Shown here: one piece after another, positions 12,601-24,300 of the stretch
Layout of the letters: every line of letters starts with the position of its first letter
How positions within the stretch are numbered: the stretch's first letter is position 1
Assembly: GCA_014607495.2 (NCBI GenBank)
Contig: CP053156.1
Span: 7,626,001-7,690,000, forward strand
Direction of reading: 5' to 3'
DNA: 64,000 bases
From: Carposina sasakii
Taxonomy: Eukaryota; Arthropoda; Insecta; Lepidoptera; Carposinidae
Program-made: the position numbers and the translations under genes
The notes under the pieces: model-generated
Seen by the model: only the letters and a program-made list of their open reading frames with translations
Databases searched by the model: none
What the model was told of the DNA's origin: nothing

Positions 12601-14010
12601 TTTGAAAAGAAAGCTGATGTGAAAATTGAATTTGATGGTATTAACGTCGAATGTTGCGGGGCTTTGTTTACTATGTCAAAATATGCTGCTGAACTTAACA
12701 CTGCACATATAAAAATGAATTTTAATGTTCAGAGTGTTAAGAAAGGGCCTGTTACTCCTAAAACTTTTGCAATACCGTCAGTCCCTAAATCAGCAAGTGA
12801 TAAGATATCTCCGAAAAAGGATACTATCGACGACGTTTCAAGTCCAATCAAAGATATTAAGAAAATGTATGGTAAAAAACGTATTCGAAAATCAAATATT
12901 AAAATAGAACGAAACGTTGAAAGTACAATGACATTAGAAGTTAATCAAGATAGTGTTAGAGCTAAGTTGAATTCCTTATTGAGTCAAGAGGCAATGAAAT
13001 CTGATACTAAAAAGCAAAATATTAGAGTAAATGGTGGTACCGTCGCGGATGATAATTTTACAGAAGATAAAATTAAGACTGAAGATGAGGAACAATCTAA
13101 AATTGAAATTAAGCCAAGTAATAGTTCTATTGAAAATAGAAATGAAAGAACGAATAGTGAAGTCACTAATAACTTGCCTGATTTGTCAAAAGATGAAAAT
13201 CGTGCAACTTTAGAAACAATTACAGCTAAAGGTAGGAACATTCCTGCAGTTGTACCCATTACTTTCCGACGTCAGAGTTTGGAGGTCTTGACGAAAAATC
13301 CTATGATCAATAAAAATTTGTCTGACTTTACAAAGGCTGGTATGAAAACAAAAATATTAGTGATAAAACCAATACATAGAAATAAAGACAAAAGTACGTC
13401 GTCCATAAATTCACCTCTTAAATTTCAAACCATTAAACTAACTGATCGAAATAAAGTCACGGCATGTAAGGATTCCGTTTCTGATCAGGTGCGAGTTGTT
13501 AAGGTACCTAGTGTAAATCTTTCAGAAAGATCACTACTAAAACCTCAGGATACAGTTGGTATACATGAACAACCAACAAGTACATGTGAACAACCAAAAT
13601 GTACAAGTGAACAATCAACAGGTACAAGAGAACAATCCACAGGTACAAGTGTACAATCCACAGGTGCAAATGAACAATCCTCAGGTACAAATGAACAATC
13701 CTCAGCTACAAATGAACAACCAAATACTCAAATAGTTTCTAGGGAAATAGAAGCCCCTAATATATCAGACTTAGACCCACTTAGTGAAAGCACTTTCTGC
13801 GATAATGAAATTAAAAGTCCTACAGAAATGGAGCCAACTGCCGATATTCCTGATAGTGAAAACAAAAATGACAGTATTGTTGATTCTGAACCCATAACCA
13901 ATGTTAATGATAAAAGTCTTTTAAGTGAAAATACTGCTATTAGTTTAAAAAATAATAGCCTATCTGAAGCTTCTGCTAATTTAGAAACTAACGAATGTAG
14001 CAAACGTTAG
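6612..14010 (+). CDS. ZNF800: C2H2 zinc-finger protein, ZNF800-like
   Basis: Nine coding exons: 6612-6797, 7097-7258, 8249-8527, 9172-9343, 9738-9885, 10320-10479, 10810-11023, 11467-12201, 12308-14010. GT-AG junctions and phases agree; the total is 3759 nt, about 1252 residues. The second exon reads YECKVCRNIFRSLANLISHK, closely matching the first finger of vertebrate ZNF800 ([20 protein letters not shown]). Further fingers: CNICDLQF...HMKYKH across exons 4-5, CPDCLEIF...HLFKVH, a C2HC-like CGGCGRTF...HTHTC in exon 7, and CKKCNTKI...HMAEHH plus CKLCNF...HVRFVH in exon 8. Acidic (SDDEDEGE), serine-rich and basic (RKRK, GKKRIRK) stretches suggest a nuclear DNA-binding regulator. The last exon encodes a long disordered tail including eight heptads rich in EQST/EQSS. 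A probable non-coding exon ends at 6162. The family is inferred mainly from the first finger and overall layout. Confidence 0.85.
7646..8187. mobile_element. hAT-type MITE in an intron of the ZNF800-like gene
   Basis: The ends are CAGGGTTCGAAATTATCA and its imperfect inverse ...TACTTCAAACCCTG. They are flanked by a perfect 8-bp target duplication, ATTTCAAT, at 7638-7645 and 8188-8195. CAGGG termini with 8-bp duplications are the hallmark of hAT elements. There is no transposase inside. The subterminal regions are full of GATAATTATC-like palindromes. A second repeat of the GGCCAATTTC family appears nested at about 7790-7945. Confidence 0.88.
7790..7945. repeat. palindromic MITE of the 'GGCCAATTTC' family (nested copy)
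   Basis: It begins GGCTAATTTCTATATGAGAG and ends with the inverse, AGATCAGTTATAGAAATTGG. Related copies lie at about 42780-42870, 51345-51440, 55235-55375 and 57190-57340. All share a central TTTGAAATTTTATATGAAAA core and a GATTAAATCTGAGATATGCA core. Confidence 0.6.
8862..9090 (+). repeat. dispersed 'GCAGTCCACTGCTGGAC' repeat (copy 1)
   Basis: It carries CAGCCTATAGCAGTCTACTG, GGACATATGCCTTCCCCAGG, TGCCCATAGTCACCACGCTG, CAGGCGGGTTGGTGAC and ACGATACCCAGACGGGCAGG in order. The same words recur in the same order at 59327-59577 and in part at 31119-31163, 39370-39535, 42460-42600 and 45478-45545. It lies in an intron of the zinc-finger gene. It is probably the 3' part of a non-LTR retrotransposon or SINE common in Lepidoptera. 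Confidence 0.7.
10045..10134. mobile_element. small MITE with TACAGGATGTAACA ends
   Basis: Inverted ends TACAGGATGTAACA and TGTTGCACCCTGTA enclose 90 bp in an intron of the zinc-finger gene. The ends resemble longer elements at 21024 and 41800 and the ends of the transposon at 584-3242. Confidence 0.55.
11044..11091 (+). repeat. duplicated copy of the end of the seventh coding exon inside the next intron
   Basis: GGACCCGGCGCTGCGGCGAA at 11066 repeats, with few changes, the exon end at 10996-11022 (translated GPCAAAKNE in the exon and GPGAAAKNE in the copy). The copy is preceded by TATCATACAG, a possible acceptor, and followed by GAG|GTTGGT, a weak donor. It could be a skipped mini-exon or a dead duplication. 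Confidence 0.55.
13558..13725 (+). repeat. in-frame 21-bp minisatellite, eight units
   Basis: Eight contiguous 21-bp units encode heptads such as GTREQST, GTSVQST, GANEQSS, GTNEQSS and ATNEQPN in the last exon of the zinc-finger gene. Because the unit is a multiple of three, copy number can change without a frameshift. Central units are the most alike, as expected for slippage growth. Confidence 0.9.
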
Positions 14011-14143
14011 CAGTCAAAATTCGTAAAGCTTCACTGTATGAATGAACTCTATACCTATGGTAGATTATTTTATGTTGCTTAAAGTCAAATGTTTTAGTTA
14101 TGTTTACCAATATTATGTCTAGAGTTAGTTAGGAAGATGTATA

Positions 14144-14149
14144 AATAAA
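14144..14149 (+). terminator. poly(A) signal AATAAA of the ZNF800-like gene
   Basis: AATAAA lies about 135 nt after the stop codon, in an AT-rich 3' UTR. Confidence 0.6.
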
Positions 14150-14620
14150 TTTTAATTATAATTATTTGCCTATATTATTGAACTTCATAATGAACATAAT
14201 TTTATGAATGAAAATAATATTGTCACAACTAAACTGAACGTGCCATATCAAGTGTTTTATCCTAAACCTAATGGACTGAAAAAACTGTCGCCATCTAAGC
14301 CCATTTCAATTTTTATGCAGTTGTACCTATCTGTACTTATACCAATGTTAATAAAAGTTGTAACGTTACTCTTTCCCGGTTATTTCGTTCATCTACCCTG
14401 GATTATTAGGTAAGTGGGTAGGTGTGTCTAAAACATCTGAACTTAATTTTAAATAATGTTAAACGATGTTGTTTGACTTGACATCTTGGCGCCTTCAAGG
14501 ACGACACACAAGAGGGGTTCTTTTTTTATAAAGAAGAAGGAATATTTGTATGTTAATACTTTTACACCAGAAATGTGCTATGCTATGGATGCATGTAATA
14601 CTCGGCAATCATATTGATTA

Positions 14621-15047
14621 CTAGTGGACACCCGCGATTCCGTCTGCGTGGACTACAGAAAAAACAAAATGTCGAAATTATCCGGGATAATTAGTAGCCT
14701 ATATGTTAAGTGGGACCTGTCACATTATTATATTCCTGAAAACTGCATCGAAATCGGTTCAGCCGTTTCTGAGATTGCGTGCACAGACAAAAATTCAAAA
14801 ATCATTCTTTTGGGTACTATTGCGTTGATAAAGATCTAATTTTTTTCTAATTTCTATAATCTGATACGACATCTTTTTCGGAATGCAATATATCGTCTTG
14901 CATGCTATTGCTCGTCTCATGTACAATACTCCGATCTATGTGTAAGGTTCTGCGTATTGCGTTGATAAAGATCTATATTTTTTCTCATATATCTTCCATG
15001 TACAGTCGGCGATCCGTTACATTTTATTATATTTAAGTATACTTAGA
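14621..15047 (-). mobile_element. Helitron-like non-autonomous element with internal insertion
   Basis: On the minus strand it starts TCTAAGTATACTTAAATATA and ends in CTAG, lying between A and T as Helitrons do. The 3' end carries the hairpin CGC(A)GAC...GTC...GCGG family sequence. Compared with the full copy at 46139-46477 it has about 140 extra bases, bounded by two copies of TTGCGTTGATAAAGATCTA (near 14821 and 14962). Confidence 0.72.
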
Positions 15048-15329
15048 TGAATTATGTGATAGTCTATGATTTTAAATATTGGATATCAAATCTTCCACAT
15101 CTCGGGTGAATAGGAGGCCTTATGTAGACGTACCTCGGCCGATGAAAGTGAAGGAATCGGCTGCGGTTTGACGACGTCCAGAGACATCGCACATCTAGTA
15201 TCGTATCTGCTGCCGTTGGTTGGTGCAATTCCATATACAACGTTCCCGGACGTGGAGAATCGAACCACGCGCGGCTGCTTGCTTTATGGATTCACCTATT
15301 ATATTCAAGAAAATACAGTGTTATTGGCT

Positions 15330-15930
15330 CTGCATTTCGTTCGTGTCCCTACGTGAAACGTCAACAAGTGCTCTATACTACGCTAATTCTCTAAATGAGG
15401 ATCGGATGAATAACGTTATCATATTATTCTGTTGTCCACAAACCTATAGTATAAGTATACACACGACTGTGTTTTGTAAAATAGCGTAGCCAGAACAACA
15501 AGATCGTATAGGACATCCCGCAGCCACGTCTAGCATAACGCTCACAGATGCGACAAAATATGGCTAGCTTATCCCGCTCGACGCTCGGGTCAGTCAGTAC
15601 TTGGAGATTGGATTATGTAAGGCCGCCCCGGTCCACTGCAGAGGCCTAATATGTTGTTCATTGACGCACATAACGAGGGTTTGTACTCAAAGAGAATACA
15701 TAACCATACACACGCCACTGTGTTCCCGATATGGGGAAGCCAGAACTGCAGCATCATATAAGAGATCCCAGTCACGTTTGGCATAGCAGATAGATAAATG
15801 TAAATTATCTGTGACAAGTTGCTCGCTTAGCTTATATCTATCGCTTGAGAGAATGCCCGCATTCTTTAGTCGACTCTTACGACATGCACGAAAAGAGATG
15901 CATCTGATGTATTTTAGGAAGCCTGCCAGC
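15330..15930. repeat. two diverged copies of a dispersed repeat of unknown type
   Basis: ACACACGACTGTGTTTTGTA...GCGTAGCCAGAACAAC at about 15460 and ACACGCCACTGTGTTCCCGA...GAAGCCAGAACTGC at about 15710 are related, and each is followed by a similar block. The second copy continues with GTCGACTCTTACGACATGCA, which is also found at about 53790-53815. It looks like fragments of a larger repeat; I do not recognise the family. Confidence 0.5.
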
Positions 15931-16570
15931 AAAGAATAGATAGGATAGGATTCAAAGAGTACCTATATTGGTATACTTATGTATCAATATATATCTCTGA
16001 TATATATATACGTTACATACATACGTCTCAATTTATACAATAGGTAAATTGGACACCCAACCAGCATTCAGATCTTAAAATTAGGTATAGGTTTTTTCTT
16101 GTGTACAAAATATGTCACCACAGATACCTCAATATTGTCTGATTCACGTTATTATGCAACATGAAAATTACGTAAATGTATGAAAGTTACGCATTTATAG
16201 AAAAAGATTGTAACATTGTAGAATTCTTCCATTCGGAGGTCCTTGTATTTAGTATACAACGACCTACGTGGGTAGTAGCATATGGAAGAATCTGTGCTAC
16301 TACCTAACCCCTTTTCATTAGAACTTCTTGAATAATAAACTTTCCTTTGATCTAAGTAGTACCCACATAAATTACATTCAGGAGGAACTATAGGTACAAT
16401 GAAGTGCTACACTACAGCTAATATTGAAGCCCAACTTGACTATCATAATAAACCCATATGTTTGAATACTGTCCTTATATATTATAAGGATTTCTACATT
16501 AATCCAAAGCAAATGTAACCTAATTCGTAATTGTAAAGGATCCTAATAAAACAATAGCTTGATTATAACT
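15931..16570. other. intergenic DNA, no feature seen
   Basis: AT-rich sequence between the repeat cluster and the ATP synthase beta 3' end. No coding signal was recognised. Confidence 0.4.
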
Positions 16571-16573
16571 AAG

Positions 16574-16579
16574 TTTATT
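16574..16579 (-). terminator. ATP5F1B: poly(A) signal AATAAA of ATP synthase beta
   Basis: TTTATT on the plus strand, about 45 nt past the stop codon on the gene strand. Confidence 0.6.
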
Positions 16580-16622
16580 GATAAATCACATTACATCGTT
16601 ATCCATTCACTTCATTGACAGT

Positions 16623-18607
<1,985 letters not shown>

Positions 18608-20515
18608 ATGATCTCTTCATGGGCCCATGTAAGTTGTTTCTGCAATTCTTTTTGATTTTATTAATTTTACACCCATTCTTGAGGATTTTCCCGACGTTTC
18701 CATTCATCATCATCAATATCATCCATCATAAATTCAGAAATCATTTACTAAAGACAATGGCTGTGTGGGCTTAGTTCCCCTTGCCTTTCTAGAACTAAAC
18801 AAAAATAAAAATGTACAGAACATTTTCCTCACAGATTTTCCTTCCTCTTAGATTTAATAAACTTTCTGTATGTATGTAAAGTTTATGTAATTATATTCTA
18901 TTTCTTTTTTTTAAATATGTTCAGATATCGAGCATTATGCAGGGTGAGTTTCTAAACATTCTAACCTCATCAAAATACATACCCATTATAGGTATGTACA
19001 CTTTTTCTTATATCTAAAAACTCATTGACTTCACCACTTTTCAGGTGATTTGTCAGCAACGGACGCATCAAAAGTTGAAATATATGCGGCCATGCGCAGG
19101 CTTTGTATCAGCACCTTTTATAAATACCAGACAACAGGGTACTGTTGCTGTTAAAGACGGCTATGTTAAAAAATTCATGAAAGCTGTGGGATGGATGGAC
19201 CAGTCAAGAACGGTAATAACGTATATGTTTCCTTAGTACAATTTGAATACTTATCTCTGCGTTAATGGACAATGTTAACACTTTAATACTGTTTTTAGCG
19301 GTTGAAACTGACTGGATACTTTCTATATGAGTGTGTACCAAACAATGTTGCATACACTGAATGGTTTAGACAACAAGATCTTCCCGATACATTTGTCTCC
19401 TGGTTTGTAATTACTGAGCTCTATGTCTGGATGATAATGGTTCGTTACATGGCTGAAGATGTAGAAATGCCTACAGGAGCAAAGAGCAAGTATATAAAAG
19501 GAGATGGCCATTTTGTTAGAAATTGCATTGTGGAGGCTTTGTGGGCTGATGTGGGTAATAGGATTAAATTATTGGAAGTAAGTTGTTTATTTTATACCTT
19601 AATTATTGACATTGAATCAGCTATTAAGTGTAAATAAAGAGAAAATTAAGGACTGAAAAGTATGCAAGGTTTTCTCAATAGTAATTTGTAAAGGTAACTA
19701 AAATTAAACATTTCCTTGATATATTTTATGGTGGAACATGTCACTGACCTAGTTTGTTAAGTAACTTTTTTCTTATTCTGTATTGTACACTGTAGTTTCA
19801 CAAATAAAGTTTATAACCAGGAAGATTTATAAATTTATTGTTCTGTATTTCAAGGAAATTTGTCATACATATATTTTAATTACATACAAATTTAAAACAC
19901 CTTATTTTGATTTTATGACAGTCTTTATTAACACCAATCTTTAGCTATAGTAGAGTTTTCAAAACTTTCAGGGAGCTAATCCAGCCATAGCAAGAAAACA
20001 GGTTACTGAACTGTCTGAACAGTTCCAAGCAGCTCTCGTAGCCTATGATGAGGGTCTCAGTGATGACAGAATATTGGCTGCGGCTGTATGGAGAAGGTTT
20101 TATTCCCTTGCTGAGGATGCAAATGCTGAAAATGTTGAGAGAATCGTCCACCTTATAAGACATCAGGTATTATATTTTTTTAAATAGCCAATTTCCAGTA
20201 GAAGAGCGCTTGGCAAATGCCTTCTCGACACAAGCCTACAGTTCCCTTGTCCCTTCTATGTGGCCCCCTCTTGTTTGGAACTTCCTCATATCTCTTTCAT
20301 TTTTATTACATTTGATTTGGTTGTTGCCCAAATTCCCACTAGGATTTAAAGAAATGGCTATCTATTTGCTATAAGTATTGTATTACATAAGCATTAACAG
20401 GTTTATGATTATTAGTACCTTTTTTATATTTCAGCTATCAGAATTGGACAAAATGTCAAGTGAATCCTTGAAATGGAAACCCAACATTATATGGCTAAGT
20501 ATACTAAAGCACTAG
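18608..20515 (+). CDS. UQCC1: ubiquinol-cytochrome c reductase complex assembly factor 1 (UQCC1/Cbp3)
   Basis: UQCC1, with UQCC2, helps translation and insertion of cytochrome b during assembly of respiratory complex III at the mitochondrial inner membrane. Five coding exons: 18608-18628, 19045-19212, 19299-19577, 19972-20166, 20435-20515. All are phase 0 with GT-AG junctions, giving 247 residues. The ubiquinol-cytochrome c chaperone domain is clear: LTGYFLYECVPNNVAYTEWF, LPDTFVSWFVITELYVWM, MVRYMAE and then YDEGLSDDRILAAAVWRRFY, matching human UQCC1 (LPDTFCSWFLITELHVWMCM, YDEGILSDD). The first exon is only seven codons (MISSWAH) and was chosen because it alone joins the third segment in frame. 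A possible small exon at 18926-18944 would break the frame. The length suits the short insect forms. Confidence 0.9.
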
Positions 20516-20615
20516 TACTTACCTATATTGTTTGTTGATATTGTAAATTGTATGATAGTTATTATATGTATATTTATTTAATTTAAGTTGTAGTGACAAA
20601 TTAGGTTAAAGTGAA

Positions 20616-20621
20616 ATTAAA
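20616..20621 (+). terminator. UQCC1: possible variant poly(A) signal ATTAAA of UQCC1
   Basis: ATTAAA about 100 nt after the stop codon, in an AT-rich 3' UTR. Other AATAAA words occur near 20795, so the real cleavage site is uncertain. Confidence 0.3.
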
Positions 20622-21000
20622 TAAGGGTTTGAATTCATTCCTGTTTTTATTATTACAATTTAACACATTTTTATATGGCATCACTTTAAGGCAAAGTTAC
20701 TCTGGTATGAATAGTTATGTACTCAAACTACAAAATCCTCAACCATTCCAATATCAAATATATCACTTTGTGTCTTTTTCAAAGTGGCAATAAATATAAA
20801 TAAATAAATAGAAAGGGCTTCTAGGGCAAAATGCAACTGAGAATGCCAGTGTTACTTTTAAATGTAATGTTACATATGTTCATTGCCATACCGAGGCTAA
20901 TGGATTTTACACATTATGCCACAAGAACATAGAAAAACCTAAGAAGAGAACATTCAGATACAGGCAAAATCAGTTGCCTCAACTGCCTGCCTGTTTACAT

Positions 21001-21023
21001 ATAATAATAATAATAATAATAAT
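21001..21023. repeat. (TAA)n microsatellite
   Basis: A run of TAA/ATA trinucleotides directly before the TACAGGATG element. Confidence 0.8.
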
Positions 21024-21247
21024 ATACAGGATGTAATAAAAAGGGTATGTTAAGCGAAAAGCTATAAATATAGCCCAGTATAAAGACCATATTCAGATTG
21101 TATGAACATTCCTGAATTGTTTGGTAATTCTCCATACTAACTGGTAAAATAAACATTTCATTTCGCGGCTCAAATTTTGGGAATAGGTTCTCTGTAGTGG
21201 GCTTTTTCATAGATTTTCGCTTATCATACCCCTTTTGTTACCCTTGG
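21024..21247. mobile_element. MITE with TACAGGATGTAA end
   Basis: It begins TACAGGATGTAATAAAAAGG and shows inner inverted words (CGAAAAGCTATAAATATAGC and GGGCTTTTTCATAGATTTTCG). It shares GATTGTATGAACATTCCTGA and CTCAAATTTTGGGAATAGG with the element at 41800-42020. The right end is degenerate. Confidence 0.55.
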
Positions 21248-21388
21248 CACATAATATATGCTGGATTGGATTGAAATTCCCATCTGGTAAGAATGTTGCT
21301 TAGCTACCAGCATGGTACGAAGGATTCTTAATACTTCATTAGTGTTAGTTGGTTTAGGGCCTGATATTTTAATATTATCCAAAATTGT

Positions 21389-24300
21389 TTAAGCTTGATA
21401 AGTCTGATAGATCTGCCTCAATTCCTCACACTTCTGACGGTCCCAAAGAACGGTTACAACAATTTTGCACAAATTATCCAATTTGCACTCTGTATTATTG
21501 AGACAATAAGGCCATCTATTATCACTTAGTTTCGAAAAGAAGGCTGAGTATAAGTCTAGTAAATCTCTTCCGTTTGTGACCATGCTGTTGACTAAACCAT
21601 TCAAAGAGGTTGGTGTGAGATCTGTTAGTCTAAAGCTGTTCTTCATATCGTATAGCTGGAACCAATGAGGTCTTCTATTTGGCGTCAGATTCGCCTCGGT
21701 CAGATTGTAGACATAGTTGACGATGTTGTCTATCTCCTGCAATATAAGTGAAGCCACTGATATAATGATAGTAATGAAGGATCCAGATTATTTTTGAGAG
21801 GGCGGTACAAAGGGTAGATTTGACTAACTGTGTAATAGACAATGTACGGACGCCGATTACGAAGAATTTAGTATAATGAACTTCCAACACTAACACCCTA
21901 GGTGGACCTACATAGACCCAATTTGGTCTGTATGTATGTCTGGGGATGTATTAAGGAAAGGGCTAGTCAAGAGAACCCTAAACTGACGAGCATTGTATGA
22001 ATAATTTAATTAAAGTGGACGAGGCGAAAGGGTTATGTTTGGGATGTACTCAATAGAGAGATATATAGGATGTTTTTTTGTGGCCACCTTTAACGAAGGG
22101 TACATATTCTATACATGAAATAAAGTAAGTTTATTAAAAAAAAATGCTGGGAATTTTTTTTTTTTAAATTTTAAATCTTTGATCGTGCGAAAATTTATAG
22201 TGTCTAGTGTTTATGTTAGTTTTTTTTATAGACAGATATTAATTATTTTCGTGAAAAAATCCGCTACGCGCGTCATGTGCATTATGCAGAAAAAACGCAG
22301 TCTATTTACTCAACTTTGGACCCATATTTGGAAACCAGACACTTCCCAGGTATGCTTCCATGGAGAAAAATGATCGTGATGATGAAGAGATTCCGTAGTT
22401 TTCGGAAACGTTGACGACCAAAAATCATCCTGTATATATATATATATATATATATGTCGTGGCCATATCGTAGAATTGATCATTCATGAAATGGTCGAGC
22501 ATTTCATGAAATGGTCGCATTTCATGAAAAGTTCAACTGTCTATTGGCCACATCATGATATGGTTTGGGCAGATCGATGATTAAAAACGTTTCTCGATAT
22601 GGGCAACTAAACGCCCGATCATTTCATGAAGTGGTCAAGATTATTGATCATATCGTAAAATAGTTACATGAATCACCGGTAGAGGCGCTGCGCGCGTTTA
22701 ATTATGTGTGAAGATGGCGGATTTTTCTTTTTAGGTTATAAAACAAATTAAAGAGAGTAGGGTGACTATGCAGAAGAAGTTCACGGATAGTGTGTTATAT
22801 TGTATAATGTATATTAGACTTAATGGGGGTTTATAATAATATTGTTAAACAAAAACCTTGATTACGATAGGTTAGTTAGGTTAGGTTAGACTATGACAAA
22901 TGACGCACGAGCCGAGCGAGCGGAGCGAGCGTGCCCAGGCAGCGTCCGGCGATGTGCCAGATGCGAATCGCTTTTGTAAAGTCTTTTATGTTTTTAAATA
23001 TTATATTTGGAAAATATCACAAAAATAATAGCAAAAAAAATCATACCTTATGGTATACTTATATATGGTGTACGGTAATATATTTATATAAGCTCTTACC
23101 ACATTCGGATTTTATGGACACCCTGTTAATACGATTTGTGGCCAAACGTGGATGACAAAATCGTGAAATGTAGACGATTAACGATTGGTCAAATTGAATT
23201 GGCCACTTCATGAAATGCGAGCACTTCATGAAATGCTCGACCATTTCATGAAATGATCAATTTAACAATATGGCCACGACATATATATATATATATACAA
23301 GTATATGTACAAGTAGTATGATTCATTGTACACAATAATTGTACAGCCCAGATATGATATTTATGAGAATACATACATATAATCACGCCTTTATCCCTTA
23401 CGGGGTAGGCAGAGCACCAAGGGCCGATAGAACCACATGGTGCCACTTCTGACCAATTTTGAGGGTATAGTATGAGATGTAAAAATTCAGTTAGTAGTGA
23501 CAGGTGGTCAGCCCATCGCCTACAAAACACCAAGATCCTCTTGTCCCTCTACTGACTTGTACAATATGCCCGGGAAGAGAGGCAGCTGTCGTATTATACT
23601 TTTTTTTCACTCCCAGAGCAGCATAGAAGAATACAACTTGTACATATAGGAACCTATAGTACTTAGTCCCGACGAATCTTTGCAGGTGTAAATTAGTACG
23701 ACACGCGTCGCAGTAACGAGGGGGTTACATGATACGGCTAACTTCATATCGCAAAAACAGTTTGAAATTTTAACTCTTTCAGTCTTGGTGGTTAGTGTCA
23801 CTAACCACCTATTTCTGAATTTTTTAATTAAAATCTATGCCATCTACTTATAATCGGTTGAACTATCATGAAAGTTCGATTCATGCTTGACAAGATACGA
23901 CCGAATATACCGCCAAATGAAAGAATGACAACTCAATTTAGTTGAATTGAATATTGCACTTACGTAATTTTAATTGCGTGTTTTATAAAAAAAATAACAG
24001 GTAAGTAAGTTAGCTTTTATCTTCAATGTTTTTTATTAACTTTATTCTCATTTATCTGTTTTATATATATTTACATGAAAATACTACTACTTTGCAGTGT
24101 ATTCACATCGAAATGCGTAAATTATCATTAATAGTTTGTATCAATAGTCATGGTGGTTAGTGGCATTAACCACCTCATTTTTCGAAAACCTTAATAAATA
24201 ATTTTTTTTTCCTACTTTATATGATTTTTTTATTGTTAATAATGCTAAAACTTACATACATATGTTAAAAATATTCTTAATCTAAAAGCGTGACGGAAAG

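Noticed and set aside
18926..18944. Possible extra 19-nt UQCC1 exon
   Set aside because: Including it would shift the frame and hit a stop in the next exon; skipping it keeps every exon in phase 0.
22868..22890. Short TTAGG-like run (insect telomere repeat)
   Set aside because: Only about three imperfect units inside a transposable element; not a telomere or telomeric insertion.
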